Shown piece by piece: positions 1-5,036 of a DNA stretch of 6,174 bases. Under the pieces are notes generated by a model that saw only the letters and a program-made list of their open reading frames with translations, ran no database searches and was not told the origin of the DNA. The stretch comes from Longimicrobium sp. (GTDB taxonomy: Bacteria; Gemmatimonadota; Gemmatimonadetes; Longimicrobiales; Longimicrobiaceae). The position numbers and the translations under genes were made by a program. The stretch covers positions 1 through 6,174 of the forward strand of contig JAUJMI010000235.1 in the NCBI GenBank assembly GCA_030446945.1, written 5' to 3'. The first letter of the stretch is position 1, and each line of letters starts with the position of its first letter.

Positions 1-45
1 GTACTGGAGCCCGGAGGCGGTGGTCGTCATCGCGTCGTCGCTCAA
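1..45 (-). CDS. FKBP-type peptidyl-prolyl cis-trans isomerase, N-terminal fragment
   Basis: Only the first 15 codons lie in the window, read on the minus strand from a TTG at 45-43; the gene continues past the left edge. The peptide is MSDDAMTTTASGLQY. The run TTTASGLQY is the usual opening of bacterial FKBP-type prolyl isomerases, where a T-x-SGL-x-Y strand comes before the V-x-G-x-G core. These enzymes catalyse cis-trans isomerisation of X-Pro bonds and assist protein folding. Start choice: AGGAG at 58-54 sits 8 nt before the TTG, which is ideal spacing, while the in-frame ATG at 30-28 is 23 nt away and has no ribosome site of its own. No signal peptide is visible with the TTG start, so a cytoplasmic form is likely. 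The catalytic domain is outside the window, so the family call rests on this short motif alone. Confidence 0.6.
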   Translation of the reverse strand, partial: MSDDAMTTTASGLQY

Positions 46-53
46 CGGTGTGT

Positions 54-58
54 CTCCT
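54..58 (-). promoter_or_regulatory. Shine-Dalgarno site of the FKBP gene
   Basis: The minus strand reads AGGAG here, 8 nt before the TTG at 45-43. It is the main reason for preferring the TTG over the downstream ATG at 30-28. Confidence 0.6.
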
Positions 59-73
59 GATTGGGTTCGGCAT

Positions 74-92
74 GGACGGCGGCGCGCCGTCC
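74..92. repeat. Perfect 8-bp hairpin in the FKBP leader
   Basis: GGACGGCG and its exact reverse complement CGCCGTCC flank a 3-nt loop (GCG). On the minus strand it lies 15 nt upstream of the AGGAG site. It could be a leader hairpin or a protein-binding dyad; nothing else in the window resembles it. Confidence 0.5.
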
Positions 93-124
93 GTCGCGTG
101 GGGGGAAGGTATGCCGGCGAGGGA

Positions 125-140
125 ACAGGGGACAGGGGAC
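125..140. repeat. Heptamer tandem repeat ACAGGGG
   Basis: Two full copies of the 7-mer ACAGGGG (125-131, 132-138) are followed by a partial third. A GGGGAAC appears again at 150-156. The unit has the form GGGGA-C/A-N and is related to the heptamer at 511-531 read on the other strand. Confidence 0.6.
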
Positions 141-180
141 GGCCAGCAGGGGAACGGCGGCGCGCGACAGGATCTCGTGG

Positions 181-200
181 GGGCGCGATTTATCGGGCCC
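181..200. repeat. Dispersed palindromic repeat, GGGCGCGAT family, degenerate inverted copy
   Basis: GGGCGCGAT and ATCGGGCCC flank a TT loop, a 9-bp stem with one mismatch. With its left flank GATCTCGTGG it is close to the reverse complement of the copy at 460-490, so these two units lie in opposite orientation. Confidence 0.65.
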
Positions 201-243
201 GTGTCCGAGGCTGCTCCGCCGCCTGGGCCATCGCACCGATGCA

Positions 244-288
244 TCGTAGGGGCGGACCTGCGTGGCCACGCGGGGGGTGCCCCTACGA
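244..288. repeat. Long imperfect palindrome bounded by TCGTAGGGGC / GCCCCTACGA
   Basis: The 10-bp ends are exact reverse complements, and the centre TGCGTGGCCACGCG forms a second stem with no real loop. Together they make a 45-nt hairpin with an internal mismatch zone. The outer GCCCCTACGA end is shared with the copies at 460-488 and 5974-5999, so it belongs to the same wider family with a different core. Confidence 0.75.
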
Positions 289-330
289 GATTTCTGTTCT
301 GATAGCCGGTGACGGAGGGGGGACAAGGGT

Positions 331-362
331 GGGCAGACACGTAGGTACACGTAGGTCTGCCC
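331..362. repeat. Palindrome GGGCAGAC / GTCTGCCC with an internal 10-bp duplication
   Basis: An exact 8-bp stem (331-338 with 355-362) is followed by CCTAC, as in the other repeat units. The loop region holds a perfect tandem duplication of ACACGTAGGT (337-346 and 347-356). Removing one copy would leave a compact hairpin. Confidence 0.75.
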
Positions 363-392
363 CTACAATCCATGCGCAGGCAGAGGTGGGGC

Positions 393-412
393 GGGCGCGA
401 TGAATCGCGCCT
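393..412. repeat. Dispersed palindromic repeat, GGGCGCGAT family
   Basis: GGCGCGAT (394-401) and ATCGCGCC (404-411) form an exact 8-bp stem around GA. The right flank reads TCTACGCGAG, a mutated form of the CCTACGAG flank found in the better-preserved copies. Confidence 0.75.
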
Positions 413-459
413 CTACGCGAGTGGGTCGTTCGGGCGGATGGCGGAGCGGTGTCAGGCAC

Positions 460-490
460 GGGCGCGATAAATCGCGCCCCTACGAGATCT
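460..490. repeat. Dispersed palindromic repeat, GGGCGCGAT family, best-preserved copy
   Basis: GGGCGCGAT (460-468) and ATCGCGCCC (471-479) form an exact 9-bp stem around AA, followed by the family flank CTACGAGATCT. The stem is again purely GC at the base with an AT-rich tip. The copy at 5974-6000 is nearly identical and in the same orientation. Confidence 0.8.
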
Positions 491-510
491 GGGTGGCCCC
501 TGTCCCTACC

Positions 511-531
511 ATTCCCCATTCCCCATTCCCC
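511..531. repeat. Heptamer tandem repeat ATTCCCC x3
   Basis: Three exact tandem copies of ATTCCCC. On the minus strand this is GGGGAAT x3, which resembles the GGGGACA/GGGGAAC units near 125-156. It is non-coding and could vary in copy number by slippage. Confidence 0.75.
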
Positions 532-585
532 CGCCGTCCGGCACTCCGCGCGCGCCCGCGTGTACTTGCCCTACGAGTACCTGGC

Positions 586-606
586 GCACAGGTTGCAACC
601 TCGTGC
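586..606. promoter_or_regulatory. Perfect 12-bp palindrome AGGTTGCAACCT, candidate operator
   Basis: AGGTTGCAACCT at 590-601 is a perfect palindrome. It extends to GCAC/GTGC on the outside if one base (602) is bulged. It sits 62 nt before the start of the L,D-transpeptidase gene, where a repressor or activator of the operon could bind. A smaller GTACT/AGTAC dyad lies just upstream (562-580). No regulator is identified. Confidence 0.35.
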
Positions 607-663
607 ACGACCTTGTCTTCCGCGCGAGAACCCGCGCGCGGCCCGCACCGCAGAAGCAGCCGT

Positions 664-1818
664 ATGATTCGCCTGATGAACCGATCGTTCGCCGCGCGCG
701 CGCCGCTGGCACTGTGCGCCGCGCTCCTGATGGGCGCATGCTCCACGATGGGGAGCCGGAAGCCCGCGCCGCCGCCCCCGCCCGCGGAGCCGGCGCCCGC
801 GCCGCCCGCGCAGCCCAACCGCAAGTTCGTGGTGGTGGACGTGGATCGGAACGAGCTCCGCTTCATGGACGGCGAGCGCGTCCTGTGGCGCGCCCCCGTG
901 GGCACCGGCACCGGCTTCCGGCTCAGCACGCGCAGCGGCCGGCAGTGGCAGTTCCACACCCCCAGCGGCACCATGCAGGTGCAGTACAAGGAGCTGAACC
1001 CCGCCTGGTTCCGCCCCGACTGGTGGTTCATCGAGAACAAGCGCCCCGTCCCGCCGCAGGACTCGCCGCTCCGCAAGGAAGAGGGCGGGCTGGGCGCCGC
1101 GGCCGTCTTCCTGGGGAACGAGCTCGCCATCCACGGCACCGACAAGCCTGAGCTGCTGGGGAGGCGCGTGTCGCACGGGTGCATCCGCCTCTCCAACGCC
1201 AACGCCGTGCGCCTCTTCCACAACGTGCAGGTGGGGACGCCGGTGATGATCGTGGGCGAGTCCGCCGTACTGAACGAGGAGCAGCCGGACAGCGTGGCGC
1301 GCTTCACCCGCAGCGCGCGCCGCGTCCCGCGCCGCCCCAACCCGCTCGACCGCGTCGGCACCGCGCAGCTCCTCACCCGGCTGGACGCGCAGCTCGACGC
1401 CCCCGGCGACTCCGCCTGGGTCGCGGTGGCGGCGGAGCTGGTGGAGCGCGGCCTCAAGGAAGACGCCCCCGCCCTGCGCGGGCTCCTATCGCGCGCGGGA
1501 GCGCCTGCGAGCCCCACGCGCCGCGGCGAGTACTCCACCTTTCTCGCCGACGTCTTCTCGCGCGGGGCGTTGCGCACGGTGGTGTCGCTCAACCGCATCA
1601 GCCCGGAGGCGCGGCAGCGGGCGGTGGAGGACATCGTGGAAGCGACCATGTCGCTCTACCACGGCGACCTGAACGCGGCCATGGCGCCGTGGCCCACGCG
1701 CCGCGTCCCGCGCGAGCGGCTGGGGCCGGAGGGGCAGGCGGGTTGGGCCGCGCTGCAGCGCGCGGAGCAGGCGTACAGGGACCGCTTCGGCGTGCGGATG
1801 GCGGCGGGGCGCCCGTGA
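664..1818 (+). CDS. L,D-transpeptidase (YkuD/ErfK family), lipoprotein
   Basis: A 384-residue predicted peptidoglycan L,D-transpeptidase. Such enzymes form 3-3 cross-links or attach proteins to the meso-diaminopimelate of the stem peptide. The N-terminus has basic residues, a hydrophobic stretch (PLALCAALLMGAC) and a lipobox-like MGAC, so Cys26 is probably lipidated. A proline-rich linker follows (about 32-52). The YkuD domain spans about 55-197, with His157 (HGT) and the catalytic SHGCIRLSN, where Cys173 is the nucleophile and His171 its neighbour. The remaining 185 residues are a charged, probably helical extension that I do not recognise; no LysM or peptidoglycan-binding domain is visible. 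ATG 664 was chosen because it comes just before the signal peptide; ATG 676 is also possible. The ribosome site is weak. An in-frame extension back to 400 would translate the intergenic repeats and is rejected. It is the first gene of the operon. Confidence 0.9.
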   Translation: MIRLMNRSFAARAPLALCAALLMGACSTMGSRKPAPPPPPAEPAPAPPAQPNRKFVVVDVDRNELRFMDGERVLWRAPVGTGTGFRLSTRSGRQWQFHTPSGTMQVQYKELNPAWFRPDWWFIENKRPVPPQDSPLRKEEGGLGAAAVFLGNELAIHGTDKPELLGRRVSHGCIRLSNANAVRLFHNVQVGTPVMIVGESAVLNEEQPDSVARFTRSARRVPRRPNPLDRVGTAQLLTRLDAQLDAPGDSAWVAVAAELVERGLKEDAPALRGLLSRAGAPASPTRRGEYSTFLADVFSRGALRTVVSLNRISPEARQRAVEDIVEATMSLYHGDLNAAMAPWPTRRVPRERLGPEGQAGWAALQRAEQAYRDRFGVRMAAGRP

Positions 1819-2597
1819 GCGCGGAGCGGCTCGGGCGGCAGGACCTCCACTGCCACACCAACATGTCCGACGGCGACCTCACGCTGGAGCGCGTGGTCGC
1901 CCGCGCGCGCGAGCTGGGGGTGGAGGTGGGGATCGCCGACCACGTCTCCAGCCGCAACACCGAACGCTTCGTATCCAGCGAAGCCCGGGTGCGCGCCTAC
2001 CTGGACGCGCTGGAGGATGCCCCCGTCTTCCGCTCCGGCGAGTTCTGCTGGTGCGACGAGATGTGGAAGGAACTCCCCGCCGAGGTGATGGACCGCTTCG
2101 ACTACCGCGTGGGCTCCAACCACGGCTTCTACCTGCCGGACGGCACCATGGGCTCGCCCTGGTGGCAGGAGCTTCCCGAGCCGTGGAGCGGGCGGCCGCA
2201 GGAGGTGATGGACGTCATGGTGGACAACCTGTGCGAGATGGTCCGCACCATGCCCATCCAGATCGCGGCCCACTCCACGCTCACGCCGCCCGCCCTGTTC
2301 GGGCTGGAGAACGACGTGGACGCCTGGTGGACGGACGAGCGCGAGGACCGCTACATTGAGGCCCTGGAGGAAAGCGGGGTGGCGCTGGAGATCTCCAACC
2401 GCTACCGTCTCCCGCACGACAGGCTCCTGTGGAAGGCGCTGCGGGCCGGGGTCCGCTTTTCGCTGGGGAGCGACGGGCACACGCAGGGGCAGGTCGCGCA
2501 GCTCGGGTGGGCCGCCGAGACGGCGCGGCGGGTGGGGATCACGGACCGGGAGCTCTTCGCGCCCGAGCGGCGGCGGGGCGGATCATCTCAACGATGA
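1815..2597 (+). CDS. PHP-domain metal-dependent phosphoesterase
   Basis: A 260-residue single-domain PHP protein starting at a GTG that overlaps the previous stop by 4 nt (GTGA), which indicates coupled translation. PHP enzymes hydrolyse phosphoester bonds with a cluster of two or three metals; the family includes histidinol phosphatase, nucleotide phosphoesterases and DNA polymerase subdomains. The ligand set looks complete: DLHCHT (His12, His14), Asp19, ADH (His43), GE (Glu76), SNHG (His103), AAHS (His153) and GSDGH (Asp220, His222). No signal peptide is visible, so it is probably cytoplasmic. A segment after Glu76 (EFCWCDEMW) is rich in Cys and Trp and is not typical of the PHP proteins I know. 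The substrate cannot be named: there are no his genes nearby and its neighbours are envelope proteins. Confidence 0.88.
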   Translation: MSAERLGRQDLHCHTNMSDGDLTLERVVARARELGVEVGIADHVSSRNTERFVSSEARVRAYLDALEDAPVFRSGEFCWCDEMWKELPAEVMDRFDYRVGSNHGFYLPDGTMGSPWWQELPEPWSGRPQEVMDVMVDNLCEMVRTMPIQIAAHSTLTPPALFGLENDVDAWWTDEREDRYIEALEESGVALEISNRYRLPHDRLLWKALRAGVRFSLGSDGHTQGQVAQLGWAAETARRVGITDRELFAPERRRGGSSQR

Positions 2598-3124
2598 CGG
2601 GTGGAGGGGGGATGGAGCGCGACGATCTGGAGGGCAGCGCCGAGCGCACGCCCGCGGTACGCACGGAAGAGACGACCACCTACTCGGCCGGCCACAGCAC
2701 GGCCCCGGAGCTGGCGCCCGCGGCGCGCGGCGCGGTCCCGCCCCGCCCGGAGGACGAGGCTGCCCGCATCGAGCGCGAGCGCAACACACCCGGCTCCGTG
2801 CGCGCGGAAGACACGGAGCCGTACATCGGCCTGCAGTACATCGCGCGGCTCTTCAAGATCGTCTCCTTCATGGTGATCTTCGCGCTGGTGCTGGAGGTCG
2901 TCCTGGGCGTGGCGAGCGACGGGGCGCGGGCCATCCTCCCGCTCTTCGCGGAGATCGTGCAGAACGGGGTGCTGGCGGCCATCCTCTGGGGCGCGGCCGA
3001 CATCGTGCTTCTGCTGATCGACCTCGGGCACGACGTGCGTGCCTCCCGCGTCCTGCTGGGACGCGTTTCCGCCCGTGGAGAGCAGCAGTACGGGGGACAG
3101 CGGCAGCGCCAAAGGGAGCGTTGA
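2594..3124 (+). CDS. Two-helix membrane protein of unknown function, paralog A
   Basis: A 176-residue protein I do not recognise. It has a hydrophilic, acidic, proline-containing N-terminal half, then a conserved segment AEDTEPYIGLQYIARLFKIV. Two predicted membrane helices follow (about 89-107 and 119-143), the second being GVLAAILWGAADIVLLLIDL. The tail is basic (HDVRASRVLLGRVSARGEQQ) and ends in an Arg/Gln-rich stretch. The basic tail suggests a cytoplasmic C-terminus. Glu lies inside helix 1 and Asp inside helix 2, which would favour pairing of helices. ATG 2594 overlaps the previous stop by 4 nt (ATGA). ATG 2612 is a real alternative (170 residues): GGAGG lies 4 nt before it, and its start aligns better with the downstream paralog. 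Confidence 0.8.
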   Translation: MTGGGGMERDDLEGSAERTPAVRTEETTTYSAGHSTAPELAPAARGAVPPRPEDEAARIERERNTPGSVRAEDTEPYIGLQYIARLFKIVSFMVIFALVLEVVLGVASDGARAILPLFAEIVQNGVLAAILWGAADIVLLLIDLGHDVRASRVLLGRVSARGEQQYGGQRQRQRER

Positions 3125-3618
3125 TGATGAGCGACGAGACGAGAGGCGCCACCCCCGAGCGTCCGGACGAGCGGACGCTCCTCCACGCCGAGCCCGCGGC
3201 CACGACCCCGCCGGCCGGCGGCCCCGCGCGCCCGCCCACCGACGAGGAGGCGCGGATCGCGCGCGAGCGGGCGGCGCCGGGCTCCATCCGCGCCGAGGAC
3301 ACGGAGCCCTACGTGGGGCTCCAGTACATCGCGCGGCTCTTCAAGATCGTGTCGTTCCTGGTGATCATCGCCATGGTCCTGGAGATCATCCTCGGAGTGG
3401 CGTCGGATGGGGTCAACGCGCTCCTTCCGCTCCTGGCCGAGGTGGTACGCGCCGGCGTGCTGGCCGCCATCCTGTGGGGGAGCGCGGACGTGGTGCTCCT
3501 CCTGATCGACCTGGGCCACGACGTGCGCGCGTCGCGGGTGCTCCTGGGCCGCATCTCCGCACGCGGCGAGCAGCAGTACGGCGGCAAGCAGCGCCAGCGG
3601 GAGCGTCCGCGCGAGTGA
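3124..3618 (+). CDS. Two-helix membrane protein of unknown function, paralog B
   Basis: A 164-residue tandem paralog of the preceding gene. By hand alignment about 91 of 111 residues match from RIxRER to SARGEQQYGG, without gaps. Most changes are I/V/L/M/A swaps inside the two helices. The first ~45 residues differ apart from their acidic, Pro/Ala-rich character. The segment AEDTEPYVGLQYIARLFKIV, the helix-2 Asp and the basic tail are kept. Its ATG shares one base with the previous stop (TGATG), with GGAG 5 nt upstream; ATG 3127 directly after is an equal alternative. Codons for identical residues often differ between the copies, so the duplication is not recent. The pair may form a hetero-oligomer in the membrane, which is inference. 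Confidence 0.82.
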   Translation: MMSDETRGATPERPDERTLLHAEPAATTPPAGGPARPPTDEEARIARERAAPGSIRAEDTEPYVGLQYIARLFKIVSFLVIIAMVLEIILGVASDGVNALLPLLAEVVRAGVLAAILWGSADVVLLLIDLGHDVRASRVLLGRISARGEQQYGGKQRQRERPRE

Positions 3619-4010
3619 ACCGCGCCGCCCTCCTCGCGCTCCTCGCGCTCGCCGCCTGCGGAGGGCGCGAGGTGGAGGACACGGGGCTGTCGCTGGTGGC
3701 GCGCAAGGAAGGGGACAACGGCTACCTGGTGTGGGGCCGCACCACGAGCCGCGATGCGCTGGAGCTCTCCGTGGAGGACGGCGACCGCGTCCTCTTCGGC
3801 CCGGTGCCGCTCCTGGCGCGCGAGGGCCGCTTCCGCGTCGACTTCACCATCGAGCCCACCGAGCACCGCATGCTGTACCTCTTCCTCGCCGACGCGGGCG
3901 GCGCGCCGCAGTGGCGGGTGGAGATCCCGCGCGGGCATCGCGAGGTGCGCTTCGGCCCTCCCCTCCCCGCCGAGCCGCCGCCTCCCGAGTATCTCCCATT
4001 GGCGAGGTAA
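3615..4010 (+). CDS. Small secreted lipoprotein, unknown function
   Basis: A 131-residue predicted lipoprotein. It starts at a GTG that overlaps the stop of paralog B by 4 nt (GTGA), with GGGAG about 11 nt upstream. The signal peptide is short (NRAALLALLALAAC) and ends in a clear LAAC lipobox, so Cys15 should be lipidated and the rest lies outside the inner membrane. The mature part alternates hydrophobic and polar residues (for example LELSVEDGDRVLF and RFRVDFTI), which suggests a small beta-sandwich. It ends in a proline-rich tail (PAEPPPPEYLPLAR). I do not recognise the family. It is the last gene of the operon and, after the L,D-transpeptidase, its second lipoprotein. Confidence 0.75.
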   Translation: MNRAALLALLALAACGGREVEDTGLSLVARKEGDNGYLVWGRTTSRDALELSVEDGDRVLFGPVPLLAREGRFRVDFTIEPTEHRMLYLFLADAGGAPQWRVEIPRGHREVRFGPPLPAEPPPPEYLPLAR

Positions 4011-4015
4011 AAAGC

Positions 4016-4103
4016 GTCACACAGAGGGCGCAGAGGGGAGCTGCAAGCCACGAGGGAAAACCTCTTGCTTTTGTCTCTGTGGCTCTGTGTCTCCGTGTGA
4101 GAC
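4016..4103. repeat. Imperfect inverted repeat, CACAGAG / CTCCGTGTGAGAC type
   Basis: The left part (GTCACACAGAGGGCGCAGAGG) and the reverse complement of the right part (GTCTCACACGGAGACACAGAG) are clearly related but not identical, so the unit is a degraded inverted repeat filling most of the gap between the lipoprotein gene and trmJ. Its base composition is much less GC-rich than its neighbours. It looks like a dispersed extragenic element; only one copy is present in this window. Confidence 0.55.
4043..4072 (+). terminator. Possible intrinsic terminator of the ldt operon
   Basis: GCAAG (4043-4047) pairs with CTTGC (4064-4068) and an inner AGG pairs with CCT around GAAAA, leaving an internal bulge. 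TTTT follows directly. The stem is weak and sits inside the larger inverted repeat, but its position 33 nt after the operon's last stop is right. Confidence 0.35.
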
Positions 4104-4137
4104 TGCCGTTGGTTTTCACCCCACGCGCAACTGAGCT

Positions 4138-4965
4138 TTGTCCGATCCTTTCGATGCCGGCGAACCGTCCGCCCCCGGCCGCCGCGCGCTGCAGGGGGTG
4201 GTCGTCGTCCTGTGGGAGACGCAGGACCGCGTGAACGTCGCCGGCACCGTCCGCGCGATGAAGAACTTCGGCCTGGAGCGCCTGCGCCTGGTGAACCCGG
4301 CCGAGTGGGACCCCTGGCGCATCGAGGGGATCGCCCACGACACGCAGGAGATCGTGGAGCGCACCGAGATCCACGCCTCCCTGGAGAGCGCGCTCGCCGA
4401 CTGCTCCTTCGTGGTGGGGACGACCGCCCGCTCGCGCCGCGCCAAGCGCGCCGTCGCCCGGCCGCGCTCCCTGGCGCCGGAGCTGCTGGCGCGCGCGCTG
4501 GACGCGGTGGAGGGACGCGCGGGCCCGGTGGCGATCCTCTATGGCCGCGAGGACCACGGCCTCCCCAACGAGGCGCTCGACCTCTGCCACCGCACGGCGC
4601 ACATCCCCACCAACCCGGAGCACGCCTCGCTGAACCTGGCGCAGGCGGTGCTGGTGATGGCGTACGAGCTGTGGATGGCCGCCGAGGGCGAGGTGCAGCC
4701 CTTTCGCGGCCCTCGACGCGACGTGTCGCCCCCCACGGTCGAGTTCCTGGAGATGCTCTTCACGGACGCGGAGCGCGCGTTGTGGGCCATCGACTTCTTC
4801 AAGAGCCGCCACACGGAGAGCGTGATGCGCACCCTGCGCGAGCTCGTCCACCGCTCGGACGTCGACGCCCGCGAGGCCGCCTTCCTCCGCGCCATCTCCA
4901 TCGAGATCGTGAAGTACCTCCAGCGCACGGGCGTCTACAACGAGGCCGGGGAGAAGCGGGGCTGA
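4138..4965 (+). CDS. trmJ: tRNA (cytidine/uridine-2'-O-)-methyltransferase, TrmJ family
   Basis: A 275-residue SPOUT-class RNA methyltransferase. TrmJ uses S-adenosylmethionine to 2'-O-methylate position 32 of the tRNA anticodon loop, acting as a homodimer in the cytoplasm. Motif 1 is NVAGTVRAMKNFGL (33-46), whose Arg39 matches the family's catalytic arginine. Motif 2 is LYGREDHGLPNEAL (about 134-147), and motif 3 is IPTNPEHASLNLAQAV (156-171), which form the trefoil knot that holds the cofactor. The helical C-terminal region (about 195-270) fits TrmJ rather than the shorter TrmL. The start is uncertain: TTG 4138 has no clear ribosome site, and the next in-frame candidate is GTG 4198, which would begin directly at the first beta strand. 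A divergent SPOUT relative with another RNA target cannot be excluded. Confidence 0.87.
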   Translation: MSDPFDAGEPSAPGRRALQGVVVVLWETQDRVNVAGTVRAMKNFGLERLRLVNPAEWDPWRIEGIAHDTQEIVERTEIHASLESALADCSFVVGTTARSRRAKRAVARPRSLAPELLARALDAVEGRAGPVAILYGREDHGLPNEALDLCHRTAHIPTNPEHASLNLAQAVLVMAYELWMAAEGEVQPFRGPRRDVSPPTVEFLEMLFTDAERALWAIDFFKSRHTESVMRTLRELVHRSDVDAREAAFLRAISIEIVKYLQRTGVYNEAGEKRG

Positions 4966-5028
4966 GGGCCCCCACCCCGCTCGTTGCACTCGCCGCCCCT
5001 CCCCCAATCACCACCTGGGAGAGGGGCG
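4966..5028 (-). repeat. Dispersed hairpin repeat, copy 1 (inverted)
   Basis: CGCCCCTC (4994-5001) pairs with GAGGGGCG (5021-5028), and CCC/GGG extends the stem past a bulged A. Read on the minus strand, the hairpin is followed by GCGAGTGCAACGAGCGGGG and then GGGCCC, which closely matches the + strand sequence at 6083-6107. It starts directly after the trmJ stop and may also end its transcript, although no U-tract follows. Confidence 0.65.
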
Positions 5029-5036
5029 CGACCCTT

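Larger units (their letters stand above)
46..663. other. Divergent intergenic region rich in short repeats
   Basis: This 618-bp gap lies between the divergent FKBP and L,D-transpeptidase genes. I see no credible gene in it: the open frames that cross it run through palindromic repeats, lack ribosome sites and do not show the strong G/C third-position bias of the real genes. It holds five palindromic repeat units (181-200, 244-288, 331-362, 393-412, 460-479), two heptamer tandem repeats (125-140, 511-531) and a 12-bp palindrome (590-601). Promoters for both flanking genes should lie here, but I could not identify a convincing -35/-10 pair. Confidence 0.7.

Noticed and set aside
20..403. Open frame across the intergenic region on the + strand
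   Set aside because: It has no ribosome site, runs through repeats, overlaps the FKBP start on the other strand and loses the genome's third-position G/C bias after about position 45.
181..490. CRISPR array
   Set aside because: The repeats are palindromic, vary in core and orientation, and have no regular spacer length; no cas gene is present.
400..663. In-frame upstream extension of the L,D-transpeptidase to an ATG at 400
   Set aside because: It would translate the palindromic repeats and the ATTCCCC heptamers and would bury the signal peptide and lipobox about 110 residues into the protein.
480..1649. Long minus-strand open frame opposite the L,D-transpeptidase
   Set aside because: It is Ser/Arg/Ala-rich low-quality sequence, the usual antisense shadow in GC-rich DNA, whereas the + strand frame has a lipobox and the YkuD catalytic motif.
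2356..3123. In-frame extension of paralog B back into the PHP gene
   Set aside because: The sequence is Arg/Gly-rich out-of-frame translation of two real genes; the TGATG junction with GGAG 5 nt upstream gives a proper start at 3124.
3844..5007. 387-codon minus-strand open frame opposite trmJ
   Set aside because: It crosses two genes and their intergenic region and has no recognisable domain; the + strand carries the SPOUT motifs.
4994..5028. Simple rho-independent terminator of trmJ
   Set aside because: There is no U-tract after the stem, and a related sequence at 6026-6107 shows it belongs to a dispersed repeat; it may still act as a terminator.
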